Shown here: positions 40,616-48,190 of the stretch, piece by piece
How positions within the stretch are numbered: position 1 is the stretch's first letter
Layout: the number at the start of each line of letters is the position of its first letter
Assembly (NCBI GenBank): GCA_021405325.1
Contig: QWII01000019.1
Coordinates: forward strand, 62,001-126,000
Source of the DNA: Caldilinea sp. CFX5
GTDB lineage: Bacteria; Chloroflexota; Anaerolineae; Caldilineales; Caldilineaceae
DNA: 64,000 nucleotides
Direction: 5' to 3'
The notes under the pieces: generated by a model
Databases searched by the model: none
What the model saw: only the letters and a program-made list of their open reading frames with translations
Told to the model about the DNA's origin: nothing
Made by a program: the position numbers and the translations under genes

Positions 40616-42250
40616 TCAGCGCCCCGGTCCATCCACAATGCGGCCCGGTTTGGCCCCCGTATGTTCATTGTTCTTGAGTACCCGCACTCCATTCACCCAC
40701 ACATCACGCACACCGACCGAAAGCTGATGTGGCTCTTCAAAGGTAGCGCGGTCGCTGATGGTGGCCGGGTCAAAGATGACCACATCCGCCAACATGCCGG
40801 CGCGGAGCAGGCCACGGTCGCGCAGACGCAGCCGGTCGGCCACGGACGAAGTCATTTTGCGCACGGCATCTTCCAGCGGGATTACTCCTTCTTCACGGAC
40901 AAATTTGCCCAGCACCCGTGGATAAGTGCCGTAGCCCCGTGGGTGGATCGGCCCCCACGCCTTGCCCCACGCCGGGTCATAGCCACCGGCGTCGGTGGAG
41001 ATTTTGATCCAGGGCTGGCGCAATTGCAGCTTGAGATTCTCCTCGTTCATACTGAAATAGATGGTGCCGATGCGCTGCTCTTCGCTCAACAGCAGATCCA
41101 TCGCGGCGTCCGCCCAATCCTGGCCCCGCTCGGCGGCAATGGTGGCTAGTCGGCGGCCCACATATTGTTTGTTTTCCGCTTTGTAGAAGCCGACCGGCAT
41201 GACATTTTCCGGGCCATTCTCCTGCACCATCGCCTCCCAGTCGCCAGCGGGGTTGAGCGCTTCGGCTTTGATCTTGGCGCGCATGACCGGGTCGCGCAGG
41301 TTGTCAAAGAACTTGCCGTCGGCGGCAGCCCACGGCGGCAAAATCGACATTAAGCCGGTGCCGGACGCGGCGTAGGGGTACATATCCGCTGTAATATCAA
41401 CCCCTTCGGCGCGGGCGCGGTTGATCAGGTCGATGGTGGCGGGCATCAAATGCCAGTTATTGCGCCCCGACGCCTTGAGGTGATAAATCTCCACGGGGAC
41501 ATTGGCCCGCTTGCCAATCTCAATCGCCTCCGTCATCGCTTCCAGCAGCAGCCCTGCCTCGGAGCGAATGTGGGTGATATAGATACCGTTGTAGCGGGCA
41601 ACCGTTTTGCAGACCTGTACCAATTCGTCCGTTTCAACGTAACAATCCGGCGGGTAGATGAGGGCATAGGAAACGCCAAACGCGCCCCCTTCCATCGCCT
41701 CCGCCATAACCCGTTCCATGATCGCCAGTTCGTCAGCGTTAGCGCGGCCCATCTCCAGGCCTTTGGCATATTCCCGCAAGGTGCCACCCCCCAAGAAGGA
41801 GCCGATATTGGGGGAAACGCCGTGGTCGATCATGGCTTCCAGCCAGTCGCGGAAGTTGGCCCACCCCTTGATCCGTTCGACCCACTCCGGCATCCGCTTC
41901 AAAAACGCGCTGTTGACAATCGCCTCGTTGAAATCGACGCGGCCACCCATCGGCGCCGGCGTCCACGCTTCGCCCATGATCTCGGTGGTGATGCCTTGGG
42001 TGATCTTGGACAAACAACGGCCATCATACATTAGCCCCATAATGGCGTGGCTCTGAATGTCGATAAAGCCGGGGCAGACGATCATGCCGGTGGCGTCCAC
42101 CACTTCGCCAACCTGCTCGGCGGCAATCTGCCCGGTTGGCGTGACAGCAGCAATGCGGTCGCCGGTGATCGCAACATCGCCATAGAACCACGGGTTGCCT
42201 GTCCCGTCAACCACGCGGGCGTTGCGGATGAGAATATCAAAGGTAGACAT
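40616..42250 (-). CDS. N-acyl-D-amino-acid deacylase-type amidohydrolase
   Basis: 544 aa, AAGGATC before the ATG. An amidohydrolase-superfamily protein with the D-aminoacylase layout: opening DILIRNARVVDGTGNPWFYG, then PGFIDIQSHA, KITQGITTEIMGE, THIRSEAG, VEIYHLKASG, STDAGGYDP and the closing LADVVIFDPATI. The usual HxH of strand 1 reads QSH, and the cysteine of D-aminoacylase is not in the GE.W block, so the metal site differs from the A. faecalis enzyme. Likely hydrolyses an N-acyl or cyclic amide; the substrate is not certain. Confidence 0.87.
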   Translation of the reverse strand: MSTFDILIRNARVVDGTGNPWFYGDVAITGDRIAAVTPTGQIAAEQVGEVVDATGMIVCPGFIDIQSHAIMGLMYDGRCLSKITQGITTEIMGEAWTPAPMGGRVDFNEAIVNSAFLKRMPEWVERIKGWANFRDWLEAMIDHGVSPNIGSFLGGGTLREYAKGLEMGRANADELAIMERVMAEAMEGGAFGVSYALIYPPDCYVETDELVQVCKTVARYNGIYITHIRSEAGLLLEAMTEAIEIGKRANVPVEIYHLKASGRNNWHLMPATIDLINRARAEGVDITADMYPYAASGTGLMSILPPWAAADGKFFDNLRDPVMRAKIKAEALNPAGDWEAMVQENGPENVMPVGFYKAENKQYVGRRLATIAAERGQDWADAAMDLLLSEEQRIGTIYFSMNEENLKLQLRQPWIKISTDAGGYDPAWGKAWGPIHPRGYGTYPRVLGKFVREEGVIPLEDAVRKMTSSVADRLRLRDRGLLRAGMLADVVIFDPATISDRATFEEPHQLSVGVRDVWVNGVRVLKNNEHTGAKPGRIVDGPGR

Positions 42251-42282
42251 AGATAAGATCCTTGTTGGTTGAGGGTGGATTT

Positions 42283-42337
42283 AGAGATTAAGAGATTACG
42301 AGATTGAGAGATTGTCTGACTAAATCTCCCAATCTCC
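42283..42337. repeat. GAGATTGA-type repeat and inverted arm
   Basis: AGAGATTAAGAGATTACGAGATTGAGAGATTG followed by AATCTCCCAATCTCC. It is a decayed member of the same class as 32513-32600, lying between two minus-strand genes. Confidence 0.65.
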
Positions 42338-42365
42338 TATTTGATCACTTCAGTAAACGGGAGTT

Positions 42366-44735
42366 TTATGATCGCCGCGCCTGCAATTGGGGCAAATACC
42401 CACGTAGCCGGAGCCAGTGTTCACTAATTTGGGTGGTGGCCTGCGGGCGTAATGGTTCCGGGGCATAGCGCAGGGCATTGACTTGCTGACTCAGGGCCAA
42501 AATTTCACGCGCCGCCACCCGCCCGGCATCGGGCATCTGCTGCTGTTGGGCGACGACATGGGCAGCCAGCGCGTCGCCATACTCTAGCACCGTTTCGCCG
42601 GTGGCCAGCGGACGCCCTAAGCGACGCCCCCACTGGAGGAGGGCTAACCACGGGTCTTCGTTACGTTGGCGCCACCGTTGCCAGCTCTGCCAGCCAGCCC
42701 AGCCGAGAGCAACCGCCAGGACAAGCCACACCAGCATCTGCCGGTTCCAGGTAAAACCGGTACGCGGCGTAGTTGACGCTTCCGGCAGCGGACGAGACGG
42801 TCCGGCAGCAGTGCTAGTCGCAGGGTCGAAGCCAATGCGTTCCAGTTCAGCACGACCGGCGGTCGGCTCAAAGGGCACCCAACCATAGGTAGGGAAGTAG
42901 ACCTCCGGCCAGGAGTGGGCCTGTTCTTCGGTGACAATCCAGAGCAAGTCCACCTCGTCCCAGTATCCGGGGGCGTAACCGGTGGCAAAGCGCGCCGGCA
43001 AGCCGGCCAGCCGCGCCAGCACAATAAAGGCCGACGCGTAGTAGTCACAATAGCCCCGTTGGAGGTCAAAGAGGAAGTAATCGACAATATCGACCACATC
43101 GGTTGGCGGCGGCGGCACATTCAAATCATACTCGTACTGACGCAGAAAGAGTTCGATGGCGCGGGCTTTGGCAAAGGGGGTTGGCTGCTCCGCCGTCAAT
43201 TCCGCTGCTAGTTGACGTGTCCGCTCCGTGATTGTGTCAGGCAGCGCCAAGTGGGGTTCATACCCCGGCGGCAGTGGTTGGCCCGCCCCCCAGGCCGGTT
43301 CCCGCGCCAGCATCGCCTCGCTTACAGCCGGAATATTGGAGACAACCGTATAGTTACGCGCCCGCTGCCAGATCGCCACCAGATCGCCATCGGCGCGCAC
43401 CTCGGCCTGGTAATCGACGCCCGGCTCCAACGGTTCCGGCGCCGCATAGAGAATCGACGCGTTGGCAAAGAGCGTCACACTCTGCACCAACGGCTTACGC
43501 CCAGCGGTTGGTGTGGCACTCCAACGCTCATTCGCCTGTTCGCTGAGACGGGTTGTGCGATCAGGGTTGCTCCACCCCTGACCATCATAGCGGGTCAAGG
43601 TTGAGCCGCGCATGTAGTGACCGGGCGGCGCCCCCCTCATCTCGTAGGGGTAGCCCTCAAAGCCAATCGCATCGTTGGTGCGTACCTGCATGACCACATT
43701 CTGCCCCAACTCGCCGCCGCCCCCGAGCAGAAAGGCGTTGGGCAACCCAGCCGCACCTCCCCGCCCATGTAAGCGGGAAATGCCGGCCAGATCGGGAAAG
43801 AGCCGGCCCTGTAGCGCTTCCAGTGCTTTGTCAACCGGCGCCACCCAACCATAATAACGACTCACCAACGTCTGGCTATAGAGATTCGGCATGAGCGCGG
43901 CGGCGACAAAGAGCGCAGCAGCCGCAATCGCCACCACCAGCAGCCGATCCCAGCGCAAGTCCGGGCTATAATCGAGCCGCAGCCGTTCCCACCGTTCGGT
44001 CAACCGTTGTTGGTCAAGCAAGAGGTGGAGGATCACGGCCAACAGCACGCCACTCACCATCAGCCCCCGGTTGACGCCGCTATAAAGCAAAATCGTCCCC
44101 AGCAGCCAGAGCAAGGGCGTCGCCGCCGGCAAGCCCTGACGATAGCGCCGCACCAACCAGGCCGTTGCCACACCAAAGAGCCAAAAGAGCGCACCCGCCA
44201 CTGCCGCAAAGATCAAGTTATCTTGGGCTGCCCCGCCGGCGCGCACCCCTTGCCACCAGAGGCTGAAGCGCGTTCCCAAGCTGATCCAATCCTGCACCAT
44301 CTGGCCGGCCAGCGTCAGCCAACTGCCGGTCATGAGCGTTGTCCATAATTCAGCCGGTCCCGGTAGCCAGCGCACAAGCGCTTGACTCAACACCAGAACA
44401 CCGATCAGTAATAAGAGAAAGAGCAGCAAGAAGAAATGGAAGAGGGGCCAGCGCGTCAACTGGCGTGCTTTACGCCAGCCTAATAACAGCCAGGTGACAA
44501 AAACCGCAATGGGCCCCACCCAATCAATGCTGGCCTGGATGCGATTCAACTCGGCCACCCGATTTTCGCCCACGCCCAGCGCCGGTAACGCGGCCAACCC
44601 CACACAGACACCAAAGACCAGCCAGCCCAGGTCGGGGCGAAAGCGCGTGATCAGCCAGTCTAGCAGGCGCAAGATCACATGGCGCGGCTCTTCAACAAAT
44701 AGTTCGTTGGTAGGTGAATCGGTTGCAATGGTCAT
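42366..44735 (-). CDS. TgpA-like membrane transglutaminase
   Basis: 789 aa. About eight membrane helices in the first 300 residues, an extracytoplasmic transglutaminase domain, a further helix (MLVWLVLAVALGWAGW) and a cytoplasmic DUF4129-like tail. The core has QRGYCDYYASAF with the catalytic Cys, EEQAHSWPEVYFP with the His, and VPFEPTAG; the third acid is read as Glu. Such proteins usually occur with a DUF58 protein and a MoxR ATPase. The DUF58 gene is directly upstream; no MoxR gene is in the window. Confidence 0.92.
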   Translation of the reverse strand: MTIATDSPTNELFVEEPRHVILRLLDWLITRFRPDLGWLVFGVCVGLAALPALGVGENRVAELNRIQASIDWVGPIAVFVTWLLLGWRKARQLTRWPLFHFFLLLFLLLLIGVLVLSQALVRWLPGPAELWTTLMTGSWLTLAGQMVQDWISLGTRFSLWWQGVRAGGAAQDNLIFAAVAGALFWLFGVATAWLVRRYRQGLPAATPLLWLLGTILLYSGVNRGLMVSGVLLAVILHLLLDQQRLTERWERLRLDYSPDLRWDRLLVVAIAAAALFVAAALMPNLYSQTLVSRYYGWVAPVDKALEALQGRLFPDLAGISRLHGRGGAAGLPNAFLLGGGGELGQNVVMQVRTNDAIGFEGYPYEMRGAPPGHYMRGSTLTRYDGQGWSNPDRTTRLSEQANERWSATPTAGRKPLVQSVTLFANASILYAAPEPLEPGVDYQAEVRADGDLVAIWQRARNYTVVSNIPAVSEAMLAREPAWGAGQPLPPGYEPHLALPDTITERTRQLAAELTAEQPTPFAKARAIELFLRQYEYDLNVPPPPTDVVDIVDYFLFDLQRGYCDYYASAFIVLARLAGLPARFATGYAPGYWDEVDLLWIVTEEQAHSWPEVYFPTYGWVPFEPTAGRAELERIGFDPATSTAAGPSRPLPEASTTPRTGFTWNRQMLVWLVLAVALGWAGWQSWQRWRQRNEDPWLALLQWGRRLGRPLATGETVLEYGDALAAHVVAQQQQMPDAGRVAAREILALSQQVNALRYAPEPLRPQATTQISEHWLRLRGYLPQLQARRS

Positions 44736-44757
44736 GCCATGAATTTTCTATGAACGG

Positions 44758-44820
44758 GTTGGGTGATGAATTTTTCGGTGGTTTCGACAAGCTCAACCAC
44801 CGAAAAATTCATCACCCAAC
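44758..44820. terminator. Perfect 26-bp palindrome with TCGACAAGCTC loop
   Basis: GTTGGGTGATGAATTTTTCG... and its exact inverse enclose TCGACAAGCTC. The distal arm contains the stop codon of the DUF58 gene. It separates the DUF58 and transglutaminase genes, which share a strand. Confidence 0.75.
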
Positions 44821-46227
44821 TTCCACTTCTTCCTCATACGTGACAACGCCCCCCGTCGGCGTCGAGCGGACTACCTTGCGCGTGCGGCGGAAGGTCAGGG
44901 CGGCCGGTAATTGGGCGCTGGTGACAAAGGTTTGAACGGGGATGTTATAGCGCGCCAACAAGGTGCGCACCGGCTCCTCCTGGTCACGGCCCCGTGGATC
45001 GATACTGACCAGGCAGACAGTGCTGGTGACGCCCGTCGCTTGTAGATGCACCAGTTGCGCCGGCCAGTCGCCTTCGGGGAGTAAGGCGGTCGGGCGCGCC
45101 GTTACCACAACAATGGTCGAGCGACGGCCCAGGCTAGCGCGGGCGGTGCGCAAGAGTTCTACCAGCGGCGTCCGACCAGGTTGCACCGGCGCCAACGCCG
45201 CCAGGATCGCCCAAAGTTGCGCCTGTCCACTCTGCGGTTGGCGAGTGATGACTTCCAATCCCTGCGCCGCTGCACGGTTGTCACCCGCTTGCGGATCGCC
45301 CTGCTCACCGCCAATGGTAAAAAGTCCGACGGCCCGTTGATCACTGCTGTTGACCAATTGGGCGGTGAGGCTGGCGGCGACAATAATGCTATATTCGAGC
45401 GTGCCCAGGTCGCCTTCGCCTTGGTGGACGCCCTGGTCGAGATCCAGCACAAGCCAGACGGCGCCGCTTGGCTCAGTTTCTAATTCTTTGACCGTCAACT
45501 GCCCACGGTGCGCCGTGATCGGCCAGTGGACATAGCGCAGGCTATCGGTGGGTTGATAGTCGCGCACGGTGGTGGCCGGTTGGGCACCAAAGAGCGGGCG
45601 TTGGCGCCGGGCTGTGCCGGTCGTGCTGCCCAGCGGCAGTTGTACCGGCGGGAGATGTAATACGCGCGGGTAAATCAGCACTGTTTCGCTTTCGGGGAAA
45701 TCGATGGTCAACGTAAAAAGGTGAAAGGGATCACCCAGCACCAGTTGATGTGGTCCCAGCCGGTAGACGCCCCGCCGCCGACAGGTCATCTTGGCGTTCC
45801 AACGATAGCTCGCATTGCCGCCACAACCAACCACCCGCCCCGGATGGTAATCAGGCAGATCGGATTGATCCAAGAACTCTGCCCAGAGTACCGGCAACGT
45901 ACTGTCATTGCGTAACTCAAATTCCTCGCTCAACTCATCGCCGGCCACCAGCAGGACGCCGGTGCGCCGCCGGGTGAGCGTGACCCGTTGCGCCTGGTCG
46001 CGCACCCACAAGATGCCGAGCGCGTAGAGGCCCACCAGCGTTACCAGCAACACCACCCAGACCGGATGGGGCGTCACCAATTGATTAAAGAGCAGCAACG
46101 GCACGAGCAGCAACGGCCAGAGAATCGTATGGGTAATCCGCACCTGCGCCGGCAGCCCTCGATTCCAGAGCGCCGTCACCGACCAGTGCGGCAGCCAATG
46201 TGGGTAGAATGAACGAGTAACTTGCAT
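44812..46227 (-). CDS. DUF58-domain protein
   Basis: 471 aa. Two membrane helices near residues 33-75, then a beta-rich periplasmic-type section and the DUF58 domain with its signature TTVRDYQPTDSLRYVHWPIT. The vWA-like part follows (VWLVLDLDQGVHQG). DUF58 proteins work with MoxR ATPases and TgpA transglutaminases in envelope-related assembly, with undefined chemistry. The gene order DUF58-TgpA fits. Confidence 0.9.
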   Translation of the reverse strand: MQVTRSFYPHWLPHWSVTALWNRGLPAQVRITHTILWPLLLVPLLLFNQLVTPHPVWVVLLVTLVGLYALGILWVRDQAQRVTLTRRRTGVLLVAGDELSEEFELRNDSTLPVLWAEFLDQSDLPDYHPGRVVGCGGNASYRWNAKMTCRRRGVYRLGPHQLVLGDPFHLFTLTIDFPESETVLIYPRVLHLPPVQLPLGSTTGTARRQRPLFGAQPATTVRDYQPTDSLRYVHWPITAHRGQLTVKELETEPSGAVWLVLDLDQGVHQGEGDLGTLEYSIIVAASLTAQLVNSSDQRAVGLFTIGGEQGDPQAGDNRAAAQGLEVITRQPQSGQAQLWAILAALAPVQPGRTPLVELLRTARASLGRRSTIVVVTARPTALLPEGDWPAQLVHLQATGVTSTVCLVSIDPRGRDQEEPVRTLLARYNIPVQTFVTSAQLPAALTFRRTRKVVRSTPTGGVVTYEEEVEVG

Positions 46228-46249
46228 GAGCGTTGTCGATGTGTGAAAA

Positions 46250-46445
46250 TAGGTAAATAGGTAGACAGGTAGACAGGTAGACAGGTAGACAGGTAGACAG
46301 GTAGATACGTAGATAGGTCTTATTGCCCTGTGTACCTGTGTACCAGGCTACCGCTTGTTGCGCATTGCAACCGGTGGCGGGTAGATACGTCTTATTGTCC
46401 TGTGTACCTGTTTACCTGTGTACCTGTGTACCTGTGTACCTATTT
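46250..46445. repeat. AGGTAGAC tandem array with inverted TACCTGTG array
   Basis: Six exact AGGTAGAC units (46259-46305) and, after about 75 bases, an inverted array of TGTGTACC units to 46442. It fills the 246-bp divergent spacer. The same unit occurs at 18521-18642. There are no unique spacers, so this is not a CRISPR. Confidence 0.85.
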
Positions 46446-46473
46446 ACTATAGCAGATCCAGTATACTACTGCA

Positions 46474-47337
46474 ATGTCTACTTTTCCTGTTAGCCCGACT
46501 ACGCCTTTACCAACGCCGACAACGAATGATGATGGCACGCGCACGGCGGTGGTGGCGGCGCTGCCACGGGTGTTGAATGAGAGTGCGGTCTTATCGCTTA
46601 AAGTGCCGGGCGGGTTGGCGACGGGTGGCGTCAATGGGCGCTATTGGTTGGCCCGTTGCGGGGTGCAGAACGAGGCGGAGCGGTGGAGCGCATGGCAGAT
46701 TTATCTGCGCCGGCCCCTCTTCGGCGTTACCGTGCGGCCTGGATTGACCGCCGAAGAAGGCGATACATGGGAGTGCTATCTACCGCTCAACGGCGACCCC
46801 GGCTATGATTGGTTGCTGCAACAGCCGATGGGTCAGCCGATCAACTTGCTGGGGCCGTTGGGGCAAGGCTTTACCCTACAACCGAACAGCCGTAACTTAC
46901 TCTTGCTGACCGATGCCGTGCGCGCGCCCTTGCTCTTCGGCTTGAGCGATATGATGTTGGATCGGGGCGGGCGCGTTACCCTGCTGGTACAGGGGACAGC
47001 GGAAGCGATCACAACCTTGACGCCACTGCTGCCCATTCCGGTCGAAGTACGGCAGGCAACCACGGATAGTGCCTGGACAGAGCAGATCGCCGAACTGACG
47101 CCGTGGGCCGATCAAGTCTGCGTGGCGTTGCCGCAAGTGCAGTTATCGACGGTGGCGGGGCTGATTCGCCAACACCGCTTCCGGGTCGATGCCAGCTTTG
47201 CCCAAGTGCTGGTCGAAGCAGATCTGCTTTGTGGGGTTGGCGCCTGTCTCGCGTGCGTCGTGCCGGTGCGCGATGCGGGGTATACGCGGGCGTGTATGCA
47301 TGGGCCGGTGATGGCGTTGACAGAGATCGCAGCTTGA
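46474..47337 (+). CDS. PyrK-like FAD/[2Fe-2S] electron-transfer protein
   Basis: 287 aa. The C-terminus has the cysteine cluster LCGVGACLACVVPV...RACMHGPVM, the [2Fe-2S] binding pattern of PyrK, the electron-transfer subunit of class 1B dihydroorotate dehydrogenase. The N-terminal FAD-binding half is present but poorly conserved (WQIYLRRPLFGVTV, LGPLGQGFTL), and the NAD-binding half is degenerate. No pyrD adjoins it. There is no clear ribosome site at the ATG at 46474. Confidence 0.75.
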   Translation: MSTFPVSPTTPLPTPTTNDDGTRTAVVAALPRVLNESAVLSLKVPGGLATGGVNGRYWLARCGVQNEAERWSAWQIYLRRPLFGVTVRPGLTAEEGDTWECYLPLNGDPGYDWLLQQPMGQPINLLGPLGQGFTLQPNSRNLLLLTDAVRAPLLFGLSDMMLDRGGRVTLLVQGTAEAITTLTPLLPIPVEVRQATTDSAWTEQIAELTPWADQVCVALPQVQLSTVAGLIRQHRFRVDASFAQVLVEADLLCGVGACLACVVPVRDAGYTRACMHGPVMALTEIAA

Positions 47338-47416
47338 TCAGAAAGACGTTTTCTACCTTACCGACATTTGACCATTGAAACCCAATGTTGAAACCCAATG
47401 TGATCTATGATAAAAT

Positions 47417-47509
47417 GTAACTACTAAGCTCGCTCGTAGCCGGTCCGTGACCGGCGTCCTAGACGCCGGTCACGGACCGGCTACGAGCGAGCAGAGGCTT
47501 AGTAGTTAC
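47417..47509. repeat. 93-bp palindrome of the CCGGTCACGGACCGG family
   Basis: GTAACTACTAAGC...TCGCTCGTAGCCGGTCCGTG and its inverse pair almost fully, with a four-base AGAG bulge. It is the longest palindrome of its family here. It follows the PyrK-like gene and precedes the DUF3782-type gene. Confidence 0.8.
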
Positions 47510-47565
47510 CATAAAATTAGGGCAAGCGTGTCACTAAGTAAAGCAAGTTGGTACAAGGAGTGCGT

Positions 47566-48153
47566 ATGACTTCAAAAAGTACGGAAGAAGCGGTTGCCGA
47601 GGTTTGGCAACTTTTCAGAGAGACTGACGCAAAATTCAAAGAGACCGATGCAAAATTCAAAGAGACTGACGCAAAGTTCAAAGAAACTGACGCGCGCATG
47701 GAACGCGGCTTTCGTCGGCTGGAAGGACTTTTCGGCAATCAATGGGGTCGGCTCTTAGAAGCATTGGTCGAGCCGGGCGTTCTAAAACTTTTTCAAGCGC
47801 GTGGCATTCCTGTTCATACCCTTGCCCGTCGCGTTTTAGGGCACGCCAATGGGGACAACATGGAGATCGATCTGCTGCTTGAGAATACGGATGCGGCCAT
47901 TGCTGTTGAGGTAAAAAGTCAGTTAACTATCGAACTCGTTAATGACTTTCTCACAGATATGGCTGACTTTTACCGCTTCTTTCCCAAATATAAAGGCTAT
48001 CGGCTATACGGCGCCGTAGCGGGGTTGGATCTATCACTAGACGTCATCCGCTATGCTACCCGTCGCGGTCTCTTTGTTTTGAGTGTAAATGGCAACGATA
48101 CGGTACATTTGTTGAATGATGGTACTTTTTCACCGCGTGATTTTGGTCAATAG
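47566..48153 (+). CDS. DUF3782-type protein with PD-(D/E)XK-like core
   Basis: 195 aa, ATG with CAAGGAG. Residues 16-45 are a perfect seven-residue repeat (KETDAKF, three to four copies), encoded by 21-bp tandem repeats, forming a coiled coil. Then LFGNQWGRLLEALVEPG and the nuclease-like strand pair MEIDLLLENTDAAIAVEVKS with Asp, Glu and Lys in the usual spacing. Such genes are abundant in cyanobacteria and Chloroflexi with unknown role; a restriction-like nuclease is the common guess. Confidence 0.82.
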   Translation: MTSKSTEEAVAEVWQLFRETDAKFKETDAKFKETDAKFKETDARMERGFRRLEGLFGNQWGRLLEALVEPGVLKLFQARGIPVHTLARRVLGHANGDNMEIDLLLENTDAAIAVEVKSQLTIELVNDFLTDMADFYRFFPKYKGYRLYGAVAGLDLSLDVIRYATRRGLFVLSVNGNDTVHLLNDGTFSPRDFGQ

Positions 48154-48184
48154 AAGTTCGACTTTTCAAAAAAGTCGAACTTCT
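48152..48184. terminator. Perfect 15-bp hairpin between convergent genes
   Basis: AGAAGTTCGACTTTT and AAAAGTCGAACTTCT with a three-base loop, starting inside the stop codon of the DUF3782-type gene and seven bases from the stop of the opposing gene. Confidence 0.65.
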
Positions 48185-48190
48185 GCCTCG

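Noticed and set aside
46250..46445. Tandem repeats resembling a CRISPR array
   Set aside because: The 8-bp units are contiguous with no unique spacers, and no cas gene is in the window.
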